From Solirubrobacterales bacterium (GTDB taxonomy: Bacteria > Actinomycetota > Thermoleophilia > Solirubrobacterales > Solirubrobacteraceae), in the NCBI GenBank assembly GCA_027451345.1, contig DAIDJO010000015.1, positions 1-40,700 on the forward strand: DNA of 40,700 nucleotides, written 5' to 3'. Position numbers and translations under genes: made by a program. Shown in pieces: positions 8,248 through 15,509 of the stretch (positions are counted from its first letter, which is position 1; each line of letters begins with the position of its first letter). The notes under the pieces were generated by a model that did no database searches, was not told the origin of the DNA, and saw only the letters and a program-made list of their open reading frames with translations.

Positions 8248-9141
8248 GTGCGGTTCAGCCTGGGCTTCTTCATCCGCGAGGCGCTGCGGGCGATGCGTCG
8301 CAACGCGGCGCCGAGCTTCGCCGCCCTCGCCACCATCACGGTGACCCTGATCGTCGTCGGGGTCTTCATCCCGATCGTCCAGGCGACCCAGGGCGCGGCC
8401 AACAGCGTGCGCAGCCGCGTGCTCGTCGACGTCTACATGCAGCAGAAGGCGACCGCCGCCGACGACGCGCGGGTCGAGCGCGAGCTCCGCGTCCTGCCGC
8501 ACGTCGCGCGCGTCGTGTTCGAGTCCAAACGGCAGGCGCTCGCCCAGCAGCGGCGGCAGAACCCGGTCGCCTACGAGATCCTCGGCAACATCAACCCGCT
8601 CCCGGACACCTTCCACATCTACCCGACGAACCCGTCCTACGTTCTGGGCGTGCGCGCCGCGATCCTGCACTCGAGCAGCGGCGGCATGCTCGACCCGTCG
8701 ATCGAGAAGGTCTCCAATCACACCGAGGACACCCAGAAGCTCCTCACCGTCACGCGCTTCGTGATGATCACGGCGGCGCTCCTGGCCGCGCTGCTCATCG
8801 CCGCCTCGGTGCTGCTGATCGGTAACACCATCCGTCTCTCCCTCTATGCCCGCCGCCGGGAGGTCGAGGTGATGAAGCTCGTGGGCGCCACCGACTGGTT
8901 CATCCGCTGGCCCTTCGTCATCGAGGGCGTGATCGTCGGCGCCTTCGGGGCCGTGCTGGCCATCGTCGTCCTCGGGATCACCAAGCTCGCGGTGCTCGAT
9001 CCGCTCGCCAACAACTTCACGCTGATCGCCGCTCCGCGGACGATCCCGTTCGTGCCGCTGCTGCTGGTGCTGGTGGCGGCGGGCGTCGCGGTCTCGGCGC
9101 TCGGGTCGGGCATCTCGCTCCGGCGCTTCCTGCGCGTCTGA
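8248..9141 (+). CDS. ftsX: Cell division protein FtsX (permease partner of FtsE)
   Basis: 297 aa, GTG start 5 bp after ftsE. Topology is typical: a short cytoplasmic N-terminus (LGFFIREALRAMRRN), TM1 around residues 28-47, an extracellular domain of about 120 residues, TM2 near 173-193 (ITAALLAALLIAASVLLIG), the cytoplasmic loop YARRREVEVMKLVGATDWFI, which is the FtsX signature, then TM3 and TM4. It transmits ATP hydrolysis by FtsE to a periplasmic peptidoglycan hydrolase. No NlpC/P60 or PcsB-like hydrolase gene follows directly; the next gene is a CtpA-type protease. Confidence 0.94.
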   Translation: MRFSLGFFIREALRAMRRNAAPSFAALATITVTLIVVGVFIPIVQATQGAANSVRSRVLVDVYMQQKATAADDARVERELRVLPHVARVVFESKRQALAQQRRQNPVAYEILGNINPLPDTFHIYPTNPSYVLGVRAAILHSSSGGMLDPSIEKVSNHTEDTQKLLTVTRFVMITAALLAALLIAASVLLIGNTIRLSLYARRREVEVMKLVGATDWFIRWPFVIEGVIVGAFGAVLAIVVLGITKLAVLDPLANNFTLIAAPRTIPFVPLLLVLVAAGVAVSALGSGISLRRFLRV

Positions 9142-9181
9142 GCGGCCGCGGGCGGCCACGGCCCCGAGACGCCCTCACGGC

Positions 9182-9187
9182 TACCCT
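9182..9187 (+). promoter_or_regulatory. -10 element of the ctpA-like gene
   Basis: TACCCT ends 6 nt before GTG 9194 (9 nt before GTG 9197). There is no Shine-Dalgarno; a leaderless start is inferred. Confidence 0.45.
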
Positions 9188-9193
9188 GCCAGG

Positions 9194-10411
9194 GTGGTGT
9201 CCAGACTCTCCCGGTTCCCCCTGCTGCGCGACGCGCTCATCGCCGTCACCGCGGTCGTCCTGCTGCTCATCGGCGTCTGGTTCGGCGGCCACCCGAGCTG
9301 GCTGCCCGCGCCCTTCCGGCAGGTCTTCGTCTCCAGGACGGCGGACGAGCGCCTCGTGCAGACCACGCTCGACCTGATCGCGCGCGAGTACTACCGCCCC
9401 GTCAACACCACGGCGCTGCTCAACAGCGGTCTGGAATCGGCCGTCGGGAGCCTGAACGACCCCTACTCGCACTTCTACCCGCCCACCCTCTACCGCTCCT
9501 TCCAGCAGGAGACCAATCCGCAGGTGGCGGGGATCGGCGTCTCGGTGGCCGCGCAACCCGTGCAGGGCGGCATCCAGATCGAGGAGGTCTTCCAGGGCTC
9601 ACCGGCGGCGCACGCCGGTCTGCAGCATGGCGACATCATCTCCGCCGTCGACTCGCACTCGCTGGCGGGCCAGACCGTCGCGCAGGGGTCGAAGCTGATC
9701 CGCGGCACCCCGGGGACGGCGGTGCGCCTGACGATCATCCGCCACGGCAAGCTGCGCGAGATCACGCTGCGGCGGGCGAACGTGACGGTGCCGGTGGCCG
9801 CCTCGAAGCTGCTGCACTACCGGGGCCGCACCCTCGGCTACCTCGAGTTCACCCAGTTCACCCAGGGCTCCGCCAACGAGCTGCGCCAGCAGGTGCAGCG
9901 CGTCCTCCGCGCCGGGGCGAAGGGCCTGATCCTCGACCTGCGGGACAACCCGGGCGGCCTGCTCGCGCAGGCGGTCGGGGTGGCCAGCCTGTTCATCAAG
10001 AGCGGGACGATCGTCACGACGCGCGGGCGCAGCCAGCCGACGACCGTCTACACCGCCCTCGGCGACGCGATCGCGCCGCGCGTGCCGATGGTGGTGCTCG
10101 TCGACCGGGGGACCGCCTCGTCGGCGGAGATCGTCACGGGCGCGCTCAAGGACCGGGGGAGAGCGAAGGTCGTCGGCACCCGCACGTACGGCAAGGGCGT
10201 CTTCCAGGAGCTGTTCCCCCTGCCCAACGGCTCCGCTCTCGACCTGACGGTCGGCGAGTACTTCACCCCGAACAACCAGAACCTCGGCGGCGGCGGGGTG
10301 AAGGAGGGGCGCGGCATCCAGCCGAACGTCTACGTCTACGACAACCCGAATGCGCCGAGCGCGCACGCACTCAAGGTCGCCGAGCAGACCGTCGCCGCCG
10401 AGATCCGCTGA
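9194..10411 (+). CDS. Carboxy-terminal processing protease (S41, CtpA-like)
   Basis: 405 aa. One membrane anchor near residues 14-30 (LIAVTAVVLLLIGVWFGG) is followed by the S41 N-terminal helical segment (SALNDPYSHFY-like, here VGSLNDPYSHFYPP), a PDZ domain (GIGVSVAAQPVQGGIQIEEV ... LQHGDIISAVD), and the protease core. The catalytic Ser is in VDRGTASSAEIVTGAL and the general-base Lys in GTRTYGKGVFQ; LILDLRDNPGGLL is the S41 signature. It should act on the outer face of the membrane, trimming C-termini of exported proteins. Its position between ftsX and rnr suggests a link to envelope maintenance. GTG 9197 is an alternative start. Confidence 0.93.
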   Translation: MVSRLSRFPLLRDALIAVTAVVLLLIGVWFGGHPSWLPAPFRQVFVSRTADERLVQTTLDLIAREYYRPVNTTALLNSGLESAVGSLNDPYSHFYPPTLYRSFQQETNPQVAGIGVSVAAQPVQGGIQIEEVFQGSPAAHAGLQHGDIISAVDSHSLAGQTVAQGSKLIRGTPGTAVRLTIIRHGKLREITLRRANVTVPVAASKLLHYRGRTLGYLEFTQFTQGSANELRQQVQRVLRAGAKGLILDLRDNPGGLLAQAVGVASLFIKSGTIVTTRGRSQPTTVYTALGDAIAPRVPMVVLVDRGTASSAEIVTGALKDRGRAKVVGTRTYGKGVFQELFPLPNGSALDLTVGEYFTPNNQNLGGGGVKEGRGIQPNVYVYDNPNAPSAHALKVAEQTVAAEIR

Positions 10412-10439
10412 GCCGAACGCGCGCGGCCTCGTCGCGCTC

Positions 10440-12164
10440 GTGCAGCGACGGGGGAAGTTCCTCGTCGCCGAGCCGTTCTTCGGCCCCGGACCGCGGCTCG
10501 CCGTCAGCCGGGACTCGCGCTACGACGTCGGCGACCTCGTGCTCGTGACGCCCGGGGTGTCGGGTCGCCGCGGCCAGGGAGCGCGGGCGCGGGTTCACCA
10601 CCGGATCGGACGGCCCACCATCGCCCGCGACGTGATCGAGGCGCTGATGCTCGACCGTGGCCTCGCCCGTGGCTTCGAGACCACGGTGAGCCGCGCCGCC
10701 GCGGAGGCCTCGGCGGCGCCGGTCGAGGTGCGCGGGGCGAGACGCGACCTGCGCGACCTGCCGACCTTCACGATCGACCCGACGACGGCCAGGGACTTCG
10801 ACGACGCCGTCTCCTGCCGCCCCACGGACGGGGGCGGCTGGATGGTGTGGGTGCACATCGCCGACGTCTCCGCCTACGTCCCGCCGCGCTCCGCGATCGA
10901 CCGGGAGGCCTACCGGCGGGGGACGAGCGTCTACGTCCCCGGCGCGGTCGAACCGATGCTGCCACCCGAGCTCTCCAACGGCGCCTGTTCGCTGGTGCCG
11001 TTCCAGGACCGGCTGGCCGTCACCGTGGAGATGCTCGTCCGTGGTTCCGAGGTGGTGAGCGCCGCGTTCTACCGGTCGGTCATCCGGTCCGATCAACGGC
11101 TCACCTACGAGCAGGTCGACCGCATCTTCGCGGGCGGCGAGCGGGCCCCGGACGAGTGGGGGGAGGGCCTGGCCAGCGCCCGTGCAGCGGCACGGGCGCT
11201 GGAGGAACGGCGCTCGGCCAAGGCCGCCCTCGTCCTCGAGTCGGCTGAGCCGGAGTTCTTCTTCGACCGCCGCGGGAACGTCGCCGGGGTGGCGCCGGTC
11301 GTGCAGACGGAGTCGCATCGGCTGATCGAGCACCTGATGATCGCCGCGAACGAGCAGGTCGCACGGTTCCTCGAAGCACACCGTCTCCCCGCGCTCTACC
11401 GCGTGCACGAGCGTCCCGAGCCGATGGCGGTGGAGCGGATGCTCGAGCAGCTCGCCTCGCTCGGGGTGCCGACCCCGGCCGTGCCGGGCGGAGCCCTCAC
11501 ACCACAGCAGGCTTCCGACCTGGCGGGCGAGGCGTCGCGCATGGTGGCCGACTGGGTCCTCGCGCGCGACGGGCGCGGGGCGCGGGCGCTCAACCGCATT
11601 GTCCTGCGCTCGCTCAAGCAGGCGTACTACGACGACCGCAACCGCGGGCATTCCGGGCTGCACCTGGCGAGCTACTGCCACTTCACCTCCCCGATCCGCC
11701 GCTACCCCGACCTGATCTGCCACCGCTCGCTGCTCTCCGCGGTGACGGGTGATGAGCCCGTCCCGGAGAGCGCGTGGGTCACCCAGGCTGGGCCCTGGGC
11801 CTCCGAGCGGGAGCGGCACGCGATGACGATCGAGCGCGACAGCGACGACATCGCGCGCTGCTTCCTGCTCGCCTCGACCCTGGCGGAGGAGCACGCGGGG
11901 CCGGAGATCGTGTTCGAGGGGGAGGTCGTCGGCGTGATCGGAGCCGGTGCTTTCGTCGCCTTCGGAGCGGACGGCGAGTACGAGGGGCTGCTGCCGGTGC
12001 GCCACATGCGCGACGACTGGTGGGAGCTCAACGAGGAGGGGACGGCGCTGATCGGCACCCGCGGCGGCGGCGCGCTGCGGCTCGGGGACTCGGTGGCGGT
12101 CACCATCGGCGGGATCGACCCGCCGCGCGGTAGGGTGGACCTGCTACCTGTGAGAACCGACTGA
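10440..12164 (+). CDS. rnr: RNase R / RNB-domain 3'-5' exoribonuclease
   Basis: 574 aa from GTG 10440. The only other in-frame start, ATG 10350, would overlap ctpA by 62 bp but would keep the ARGLVAL residues just before the GTG, so the start is uncertain. The RNB catalytic domain is clear: TFTIDPTTARDFDDAVSC with the metal-binding Asp residues, VHIADVSAYV, and near the end YCHFTSPIRRYPDLICHRSL. A C-terminal S1-like domain follows (EGEVVGVIGAGAFVAF...EGLLPVRHM). The N-terminal cold-shock part is short compared with enterobacterial RNase R. smpB begins 2 bp after the stop. RNase R is known to degrade nonstop mRNAs with SmpB-tmRNA, which fits the gene order. Confidence 0.9.
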   Translation: MQRRGKFLVAEPFFGPGPRLAVSRDSRYDVGDLVLVTPGVSGRRGQGARARVHHRIGRPTIARDVIEALMLDRGLARGFETTVSRAAAEASAAPVEVRGARRDLRDLPTFTIDPTTARDFDDAVSCRPTDGGGWMVWVHIADVSAYVPPRSAIDREAYRRGTSVYVPGAVEPMLPPELSNGACSLVPFQDRLAVTVEMLVRGSEVVSAAFYRSVIRSDQRLTYEQVDRIFAGGERAPDEWGEGLASARAAARALEERRSAKAALVLESAEPEFFFDRRGNVAGVAPVVQTESHRLIEHLMIAANEQVARFLEAHRLPALYRVHERPEPMAVERMLEQLASLGVPTPAVPGGALTPQQASDLAGEASRMVADWVLARDGRGARALNRIVLRSLKQAYYDDRNRGHSGLHLASYCHFTSPIRRYPDLICHRSLLSAVTGDEPVPESAWVTQAGPWASERERHAMTIERDSDDIARCFLLASTLAEEHAGPEIVFEGEVVGVIGAGAFVAFGADGEYEGLLPVRHMRDDWWELNEEGTALIGTRGGGALRLGDSVAVTIGGIDPPRGRVDLLPVRTD

Positions 12165-12166
12165 CC

Positions 12167-12652
12167 ATGGCCAAGAAGAGCAAGCGCAAGGCGTCCCCCG
12201 GTGACGTCGCCACGAATCGCCAGGCGGCGTTCAAGTACCACCTGATCGAGCGGTTCGAGTGTGGGATCGTTCTCTCCGGCACCGAGGTCAAGTCGCTGCG
12301 CGACGGCAACGCGCAGCTGAAGGACTCCTACGCGACGATCAAGGACGGCGAGGTGTGGCTGATCGGCGCCTACATCGCGCCGTACCCGGCGGCGTCACGG
12401 GAGAACCACGACCCCGAGCGCACCCGGAAGCTGCTCCTGCACCGGGGTGAGATCGAGAAGCTCACCGGGTCGCTGAACGAGCGTGGCTTCACGCTCGTGC
12501 CGACGCGGATCTACTTCGCCGGCGAGCGCTCGCGCGCGAAGGTGGAGATCGCGCTCGCGCGCGGCAAGGACCTCTACGACAAGCGCGAGACGATCAAGAA
12601 GCGCGACATGGCGCGCGAGGTGGCGCGCGAGCTGCGTGACGTCGGGCGCTGA
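12167..12652 (+). CDS. smpB: SsrA-binding protein SmpB
   Basis: 161 aa. Binds the tRNA-like domain of tmRNA and delivers it to ribosomes stalled without a stop codon. Diagnostic segments are ATNRQAAFKYHLIERFECGI, VLSGTEVKSLRDGNAQLKDS, GEVWLIGAYIAPY, the RKLLLHRGEIEKL block, and the basic tail YDKRETIKKRDMAREVAREL that reaches the decoding centre. It starts with ATG 2 bp after rnr, so the two are surely one transcript. Its RNA partner ssrA lies 2.3 kb downstream on the same strand. Confidence 0.97.
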   Translation: MAKKSKRKASPGDVATNRQAAFKYHLIERFECGIVLSGTEVKSLRDGNAQLKDSYATIKDGEVWLIGAYIAPYPAASRENHDPERTRKLLLHRGEIEKLTGSLNERGFTLVPTRIYFAGERSRAKVEIALARGKDLYDKRETIKKRDMAREVARELRDVGR

Positions 12653-12682
12653 GGGGTGAGGTCGGGGGCGGCCGGGCGCACG

Positions 12683-12733
12683 CGAACGTTCGACGTGGCG
12701 GTCCCAGAACGCGCACATAACGTCGAAAGTTCG
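12683..12733. repeat. Inverted repeat between smpB and arsR (candidate bidirectional terminator)
   Basis: CGAACGTTCGACGT at 12683-12696 pairs with ACGTCGAAAGTTCG at 12720-12733: 14-nt arms with one mismatch around a 23-nt loop. It lies between the convergent smpB and arsR ends. There is no T-run, as is common for GC-rich Actinobacteria. The arm also contains the self-complementary AACGTT, so a protein-binding site is an alternative. Confidence 0.5.
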
Positions 12734-12735
12734 GT

Positions 12736-13083
12736 TCAGCGGGGCGATTCCGGGGTGCTGCGGAGGCGCTCCAGCCGGGCGCCCCAGGCGGCATCGGCGA
12801 TCCGGATCCAGCTCGCCGCCGGGCCGAGCGCGCCGGGGGCGAGGCGGTAGTGGACCTCGCGGCCCGAGGTGCCCGGCCGGCGCTCGACCAGCCCGGCCCC
12901 GGTCAGTGTCGAGAGGTGCTTGGCTACCGCCTGGCGGGTGATGGGGAGCTCGGCGGTGAGCGCGGGCACCGAGGTCGAGCCGTCGCGGATCAGCGCCTCC
13001 AGGATCAGCCGGCGCGTGGGATCGGCGAGGGCGCCGAACACGAGCCCGAGCTGATCGGTCACGCGCGGACGGGCTCCGGGCAT
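12736..13083 (-). CDS. ArsR-family winged-helix transcriptional regulator
   Basis: 115 aa. LGLVFGALADPTRRLILEAL is the classic N-terminal helix of the ADPTRR-type ArsR branch. The recognition helix region is ELPITRQAVAKHLSTLTGAG, then the wing LVERRPGTSGREVHYRL. No metal-binding CxC is present, so metal sensing is unlikely. In other genomes this branch often sits beside an SRPBCC (AHSA1-like) gene; none is next to it here. ATG 13083 has GGAG a few bases upstream. Its own promoter carries palindromic sites (13127-13171), implying autorepression. Confidence 0.88.
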   Translation of the reverse strand: MPGARPRVTDQLGLVFGALADPTRRLILEALIRDGSTSVPALTAELPITRQAVAKHLSTLTGAGLVERRPGTSGREVHYRLAPGALGPAASWIRIADAAWGARLERLRSTPESPR

Positions 13084-13126
13084 GCCACTCCGGAGGGGCG
13101 CGGCGGAGGGGGCGGGGGACAGGTGA

Positions 13127-13171
13127 CAACCATATGGTTGCGACAGACAAATGACAACCTCGACGTTGTCA
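13127..13171 (-). promoter_or_regulatory. arsR promoter with two overlapping operators
   Basis: On the minus strand TTGTCA (13152-13157) and TATGGT (13129-13134) are separated by exactly 17 nt and form a good -35/-10 pair. The -10 lies inside the perfect palindrome CAACCATATGGTTG (13127-13140). The -35 lies inside TGACAAC-N6-GTTGTCA (13152-13171). Both sites share TGACAACC (13124-13131 and 13152-13159), 28 bp apart. Autorepression by the ArsR protein encoded just downstream is inferred. Confidence 0.7.
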
Positions 13172-13299
13172 ACAGAATAGCCCGAGGCGGTCGCCCCAGG
13201 GGCGCGGCGAACGGCCGCCTCACGCCGCGCATCTCCCGGGGGACGAATGTGAACGGCTCCTCAGGGGCATCTACACAGGGGTATGCACGCGCAACCTGA

Positions 13300-13319
13300 C
13301 GACTTCGCCGCAGAAGTCG
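13300..13319 (+). promoter_or_regulatory. Small hairpin in the leader of the HTH/Clp-N gene
   Basis: CGACTTC at 13300-13306 pairs with GAAGTCG at 13313-13319 around GCCGCA. It ends 36 nt before the start codon. It may be an operator half-site pair or a leader structure; there is no further evidence. Confidence 0.3.
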
Positions 13320-13355
13320 CACGCACCACCACCACATCCGAGCCGGGGAGCTGAA

Positions 13356-14126
13356 ATGCCGACGCAGCGGTCATCGCAGGTCGAGGCGCTCGTCGTCCGA
13401 GTCGTCTCGGGCAACGACCCGGCCGGGCAGCTCGAGGCGCTCTGCGAGCTCCGTCGGGAGCTCGACACGATCGAATCGGAGCTCGCCGCCGACGCGATCC
13501 GCGCCGGGATGTCCTGGCGTGAGATCGGCGCCGCGATCGGCGTCTCCAAGCAGGCGGCCCACCGGCGGCATCGGGAGAGCGTCGCCCGCATGGTGAAGGC
13601 GGGCGAGGGCGCCGGCGAGGCGAATGGGAGCTCCGCCGGAGGCGTCAACGTCTCCGTGTCAGCTCGCCGCGCCGTGCGGATCGCCCGCCAGGAGGCGGCC
13701 AGCCTCGGGAGCAGTGAGGTCGGCACGGAGCACCTCCTGCTCGGCATCCTGCAGTGCGGTGATGATGCCGCATCGGTCCTCCTGCGCCGTCTCGGCGTGA
13801 CGCTCGAGGCGACCCGCGACGCCGTGCAGCCCACGACGGAGATGACGCTCGAGGCGGCGCGGCGAGCGTACGCGAGCAGTGAGCGCGCCGGGGCGGCGAC
13901 GGTCGTCTCGCCCGTGGCACGGCGCATCCTCGAACGGGCGCTCACGCACGCGGCGGCGCGCGAATCCAGCGAACTCACCGCGCTCGACCTCCTCCGCAGC
14001 CTCGTGATGCACGAGGAGTCAGGGGCAGCGCGAACGCTCGTCCGGATGGGCGTCGACCCCGACCGGCTGCGCTCCGAGGTGGCCTCGGCGCAGGAGCTCA
14101 GAGCCTCGTCGCTGCCCCGGACCTGA
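13356..14126 (+). CDS. HTH domain fused to Clp N-terminal (substrate/adaptor-binding) domain
   Basis: 256 aa. ATG 13356 has GGGGAG upstream. The N-terminus carries a helical segment and an HTH (AGMSWREIGAAIGVSKQAAHRRH, residues about 50-72). A Gly/Ser linker follows, then two Clp-N (ClpA/ClpC-type) repeats: SARRAVRIARQEAASLGSSE-VGTEHLLLGIL near 105-135 and a second repeat from about VVSPVARRILERALTHAAAR to ELTALDLLRSLVMHE. No AAA+ module is present, so it is not a Clp ATPase. In ClpC the N-domain binds adaptors and phospho-arginine or other degrons. A DNA-binding protein that presents or senses Clp substrates is an inference. It overlaps the convergent kinase gene by 29 bp. Confidence 0.8.
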   Translation: MPTQRSSQVEALVVRVVSGNDPAGQLEALCELRRELDTIESELAADAIRAGMSWREIGAAIGVSKQAAHRRHRESVARMVKAGEGAGEANGSSAGGVNVSVSARRAVRIARQEAASLGSSEVGTEHLLLGILQCGDDAASVLLRRLGVTLEATRDAVQPTTEMTLEAARRAYASSERAGAATVVSPVARRILERALTHAAARESSELTALDLLRSLVMHEESGAARTLVRMGVDPDRLRSEVASAQELRASSLPRT

Positions 14127-14916
14127 TCCGCCGCGTGGGCGCCGGTCGGTCGCGATGGCGCTGGCCGTTGCGCAGTGCGGTGATGACCGCACGGGCATCG
14201 CTCGGCCGCCACTCCGGGTCGGGCTCGGTCAGCCAGCGGATGGCTCGGCCGAGCGCCGGGTCGACGTGGGCTCGGGTGGCCGCGGCGCGCAGCAGCACGC
14301 CGAGCGCGTAGAGGTCGCTCTGGCGGCTGGCCGGCCGGCCCTCGAGGAGCTCGGGAGCCAGGAAGCGCAGGGTGCCCACCACCTCGCCGGCCGGTGAGGG
14401 CGGTGCCGAGTCCTCGAGCCGAGCCAGCCCGAAGTCCGAGAGCCGGGCATTGCCCTCGCCATCGAGGAGCACGTTGCCGCACTTGATGTCCCGGTGCAGG
14501 ACGTGATGGTCGTGAACGCAGGCGACGGCGGAGAGCAGCTGGGAGGCGCGCGTGTGCACCTCGCCGCTCGACAGGCTGCCGCGGTCGAGCCGTCGGCTGA
14601 GCGTGCAGCCGTCGACGTACTCCATGACGAGGTAGCGCGGGTCGCCGGTCACCCGGTAGTCGTACACCTGAACGAGGTTCGGGTGGTGGATCTGCGCGTG
14701 CGTGTGCGCCTCACGGATGAAGCGGGCGACGGCGTCAGGATCGCCGGCCAGGGCGTCCGACAGGACCTTGACCGCCACCGGGCGCTCGAGCCGCTCATCG
14801 TGGGCGCGCCAGACGGTCGACATCCCGCCGGCGCCCGCGACGCAGATCAGGCGGTACCGCGAGCCGAGGCGCGCCCCGGGGCAGAGTGGGGTTCGCGGGG
14901 GGATGCGAAGGGGCAC
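14098..14916 (-). CDS. Hanks-type Ser/Thr protein kinase (soluble, PknB-like catalytic domain)
   Basis: 272 aa. All catalytic elements are present: Gly-loop VAGAGGMSTVWRA, the invariant K50 (VAVKVL), HRDIKCGNVLL with D143 and N148, DFG at 161-163, and APE at 187-189. The tail after the kinase core is short and basic, with no transmembrane helix, PASTA or other sensor domain. It is therefore a stripped cytoplasmic kinase. The start is a GTG at 14916. Its 3' end overlaps the convergent HTH/Clp-N gene. A functional connection between the two is only suggested by position. Confidence 0.92.
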   Translation of the reverse strand: MPLRIPPRTPLCPGARLGSRYRLICVAGAGGMSTVWRAHDERLERPVAVKVLSDALAGDPDAVARFIREAHTHAQIHHPNLVQVYDYRVTGDPRYLVMEYVDGCTLSRRLDRGSLSSGEVHTRASQLLSAVACVHDHHVLHRDIKCGNVLLDGEGNARLSDFGLARLEDSAPPSPAGEVVGTLRFLAPELLEGRPASRQSDLYALGVLLRAAATRAHVDPALGRAIRWLTEPDPEWRPSDARAVITALRNGQRHRDRPAPTRRIRSGAATRL

Positions 14917-14962
14917 GAGGATAACGTTGCCCCCCGCACTGGGCGGTAAACCAAGCGAGCGC

Positions 14963-14968
14963 TAAAAT
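14963..14968 (+). promoter_or_regulatory. Candidate -10 of ssrA
   Basis: TAAAAT lies 16 nt before the mature tmRNA 5' end (GGGG at 14985), leaving room for a short leader removed by RNase P. No convincing -35 is seen at 17 nt spacing. Confidence 0.4.
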
Positions 14969-14984
14969 GGAGCGTCCATACCCC

Positions 14985-15351
14985 GGGGACGACAGGCTTC
15001 GACGTGGTCGGATCGTGGGGATGGTTGCGAGTCGAGGTTCCCGGGCGGCCTCGTAAAACACCTGGGAAACAATAAGTGCGGACACGCACAACTTTGATCT
15101 TGGCCTCGCCGCCTAATCTCGGCTAGCTAAGCATCATCTCGCCCCCCGTTCGCCCACGGCGGGGGATCCGGGATCAACAGTGGGCTTGCTCAGAGCGGAT
15201 TTGCTCCCTCCAATCTGAGGACATTCAGGGAGCTGGCTCTCCACAACCCCGCCGGCGAGGCGAGTGGGGAGTGAGATCAGAGCGCCGGATACGCTCGTAG
15301 ACGCCATCTCTTACGCGACCGCGGACGGGGGTTCAATTCCCCCCGTCTCCA
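14985..15351 (+). ncRNA. ssrA: Transfer-messenger RNA (tmRNA, 10Sa RNA)
   Basis: Both ends of the tRNA-like domain are present. 5' GGGGACG (14985-14991) pairs with CGTCTCC (15344-15350) with one G-U, and the T arm is GGGGG-TTCAATT-CCCCC (15327-15343). ACAGGCTTCGACG after the 5' end and CCTCGTAAAACACC before the tag match conserved tmRNA segments. The tag reading frame is at 15078-15116 and pseudoknot-forming GC-rich repeats fill the rest. About 367 nt is the usual length. The 3' CCA is not encoded (A is followed by CTG). It works with SmpB, encoded 2.3 kb upstream, to rescue stalled ribosomes. Confidence 0.95.
15078..15116 (+). other. tmRNA proteolysis-tag reading frame
   Basis: The resume codon GCG at 15078 is followed by codons for the tag ADTHNFDLGLAA and TAA at 15114-15116. 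The start resembles the mycobacterial AADSH... tag. The end is GLAA rather than the common ALAA, but the terminal LAA recognised by ClpX is kept. Confidence 0.9.
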
Positions 15352-15358
15352 CTGGTTG

Positions 15359-15403
15359 AACTTCCTGCGAAGGACTGCGAACAGCGGTTCTACGCAGGAA
15401 GTT
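15359..15403 (+). terminator. Hairpin just downstream of ssrA (candidate terminator)
   Basis: AACTTCCTGCG (15359-15369) pairs perfectly with CGCAGGAAGTT (15393-15403) around a 23-nt loop, 8 nt after the tmRNA 3' end. GTTCTGCG follows; there is no clear T-run. Confidence 0.6.
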
Positions 15404-15421
15404 GTTCTGCGAAGGTCTGCG
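15365..15421 (+). repeat. 15-bp direct repeat behind ssrA
   Basis: CTGCGAAGGACTGCG at 15365-15379 and CTGCGAAGGTCTGCG at 15407-15421 differ at one base and are 42 bp apart. The first copy overlaps the ssrA hairpin. It could be a duplication scar or an integrase arm-type site; nothing else in the window repeats it as far as I can see. Confidence 0.45.
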
Positions 15422-15509
15422 CGAGGTCACCGGACGGGCGGCGAGAGTGACGTGTCCGAGCAACGGTCACATCGGAGTGCGCCTCTGCCCGGAACCCAGG
15501 GAGGAGCCC

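Noticed and set aside
9142..9170. Hairpin after ftsX as a terminator
   Set aside because: Only five GC pairs can form with confidence; too weak to report.
10350..10439. ATG 10350 as the RNase R start
   Set aside because: It overlaps ctpA by 62 bp and adds a basic low-complexity stretch; kept only as an alternative because residues just before GTG 10440 look family-like.
13271..14482. 403-residue minus-strand frame opposite the HTH/Clp-N gene and in the kinase region
   Set aside because: Wrong frame for the kinase and no domain; the plus-strand gene has a good ribosome binding site and HTH and Clp-N motifs.
15327..15351. tRNA-like 3' end considered as a separate tRNA gene
   Set aside because: It pairs with GGGGACG at 14985 and encloses the tag frame, so it is the tmRNA 3' domain.
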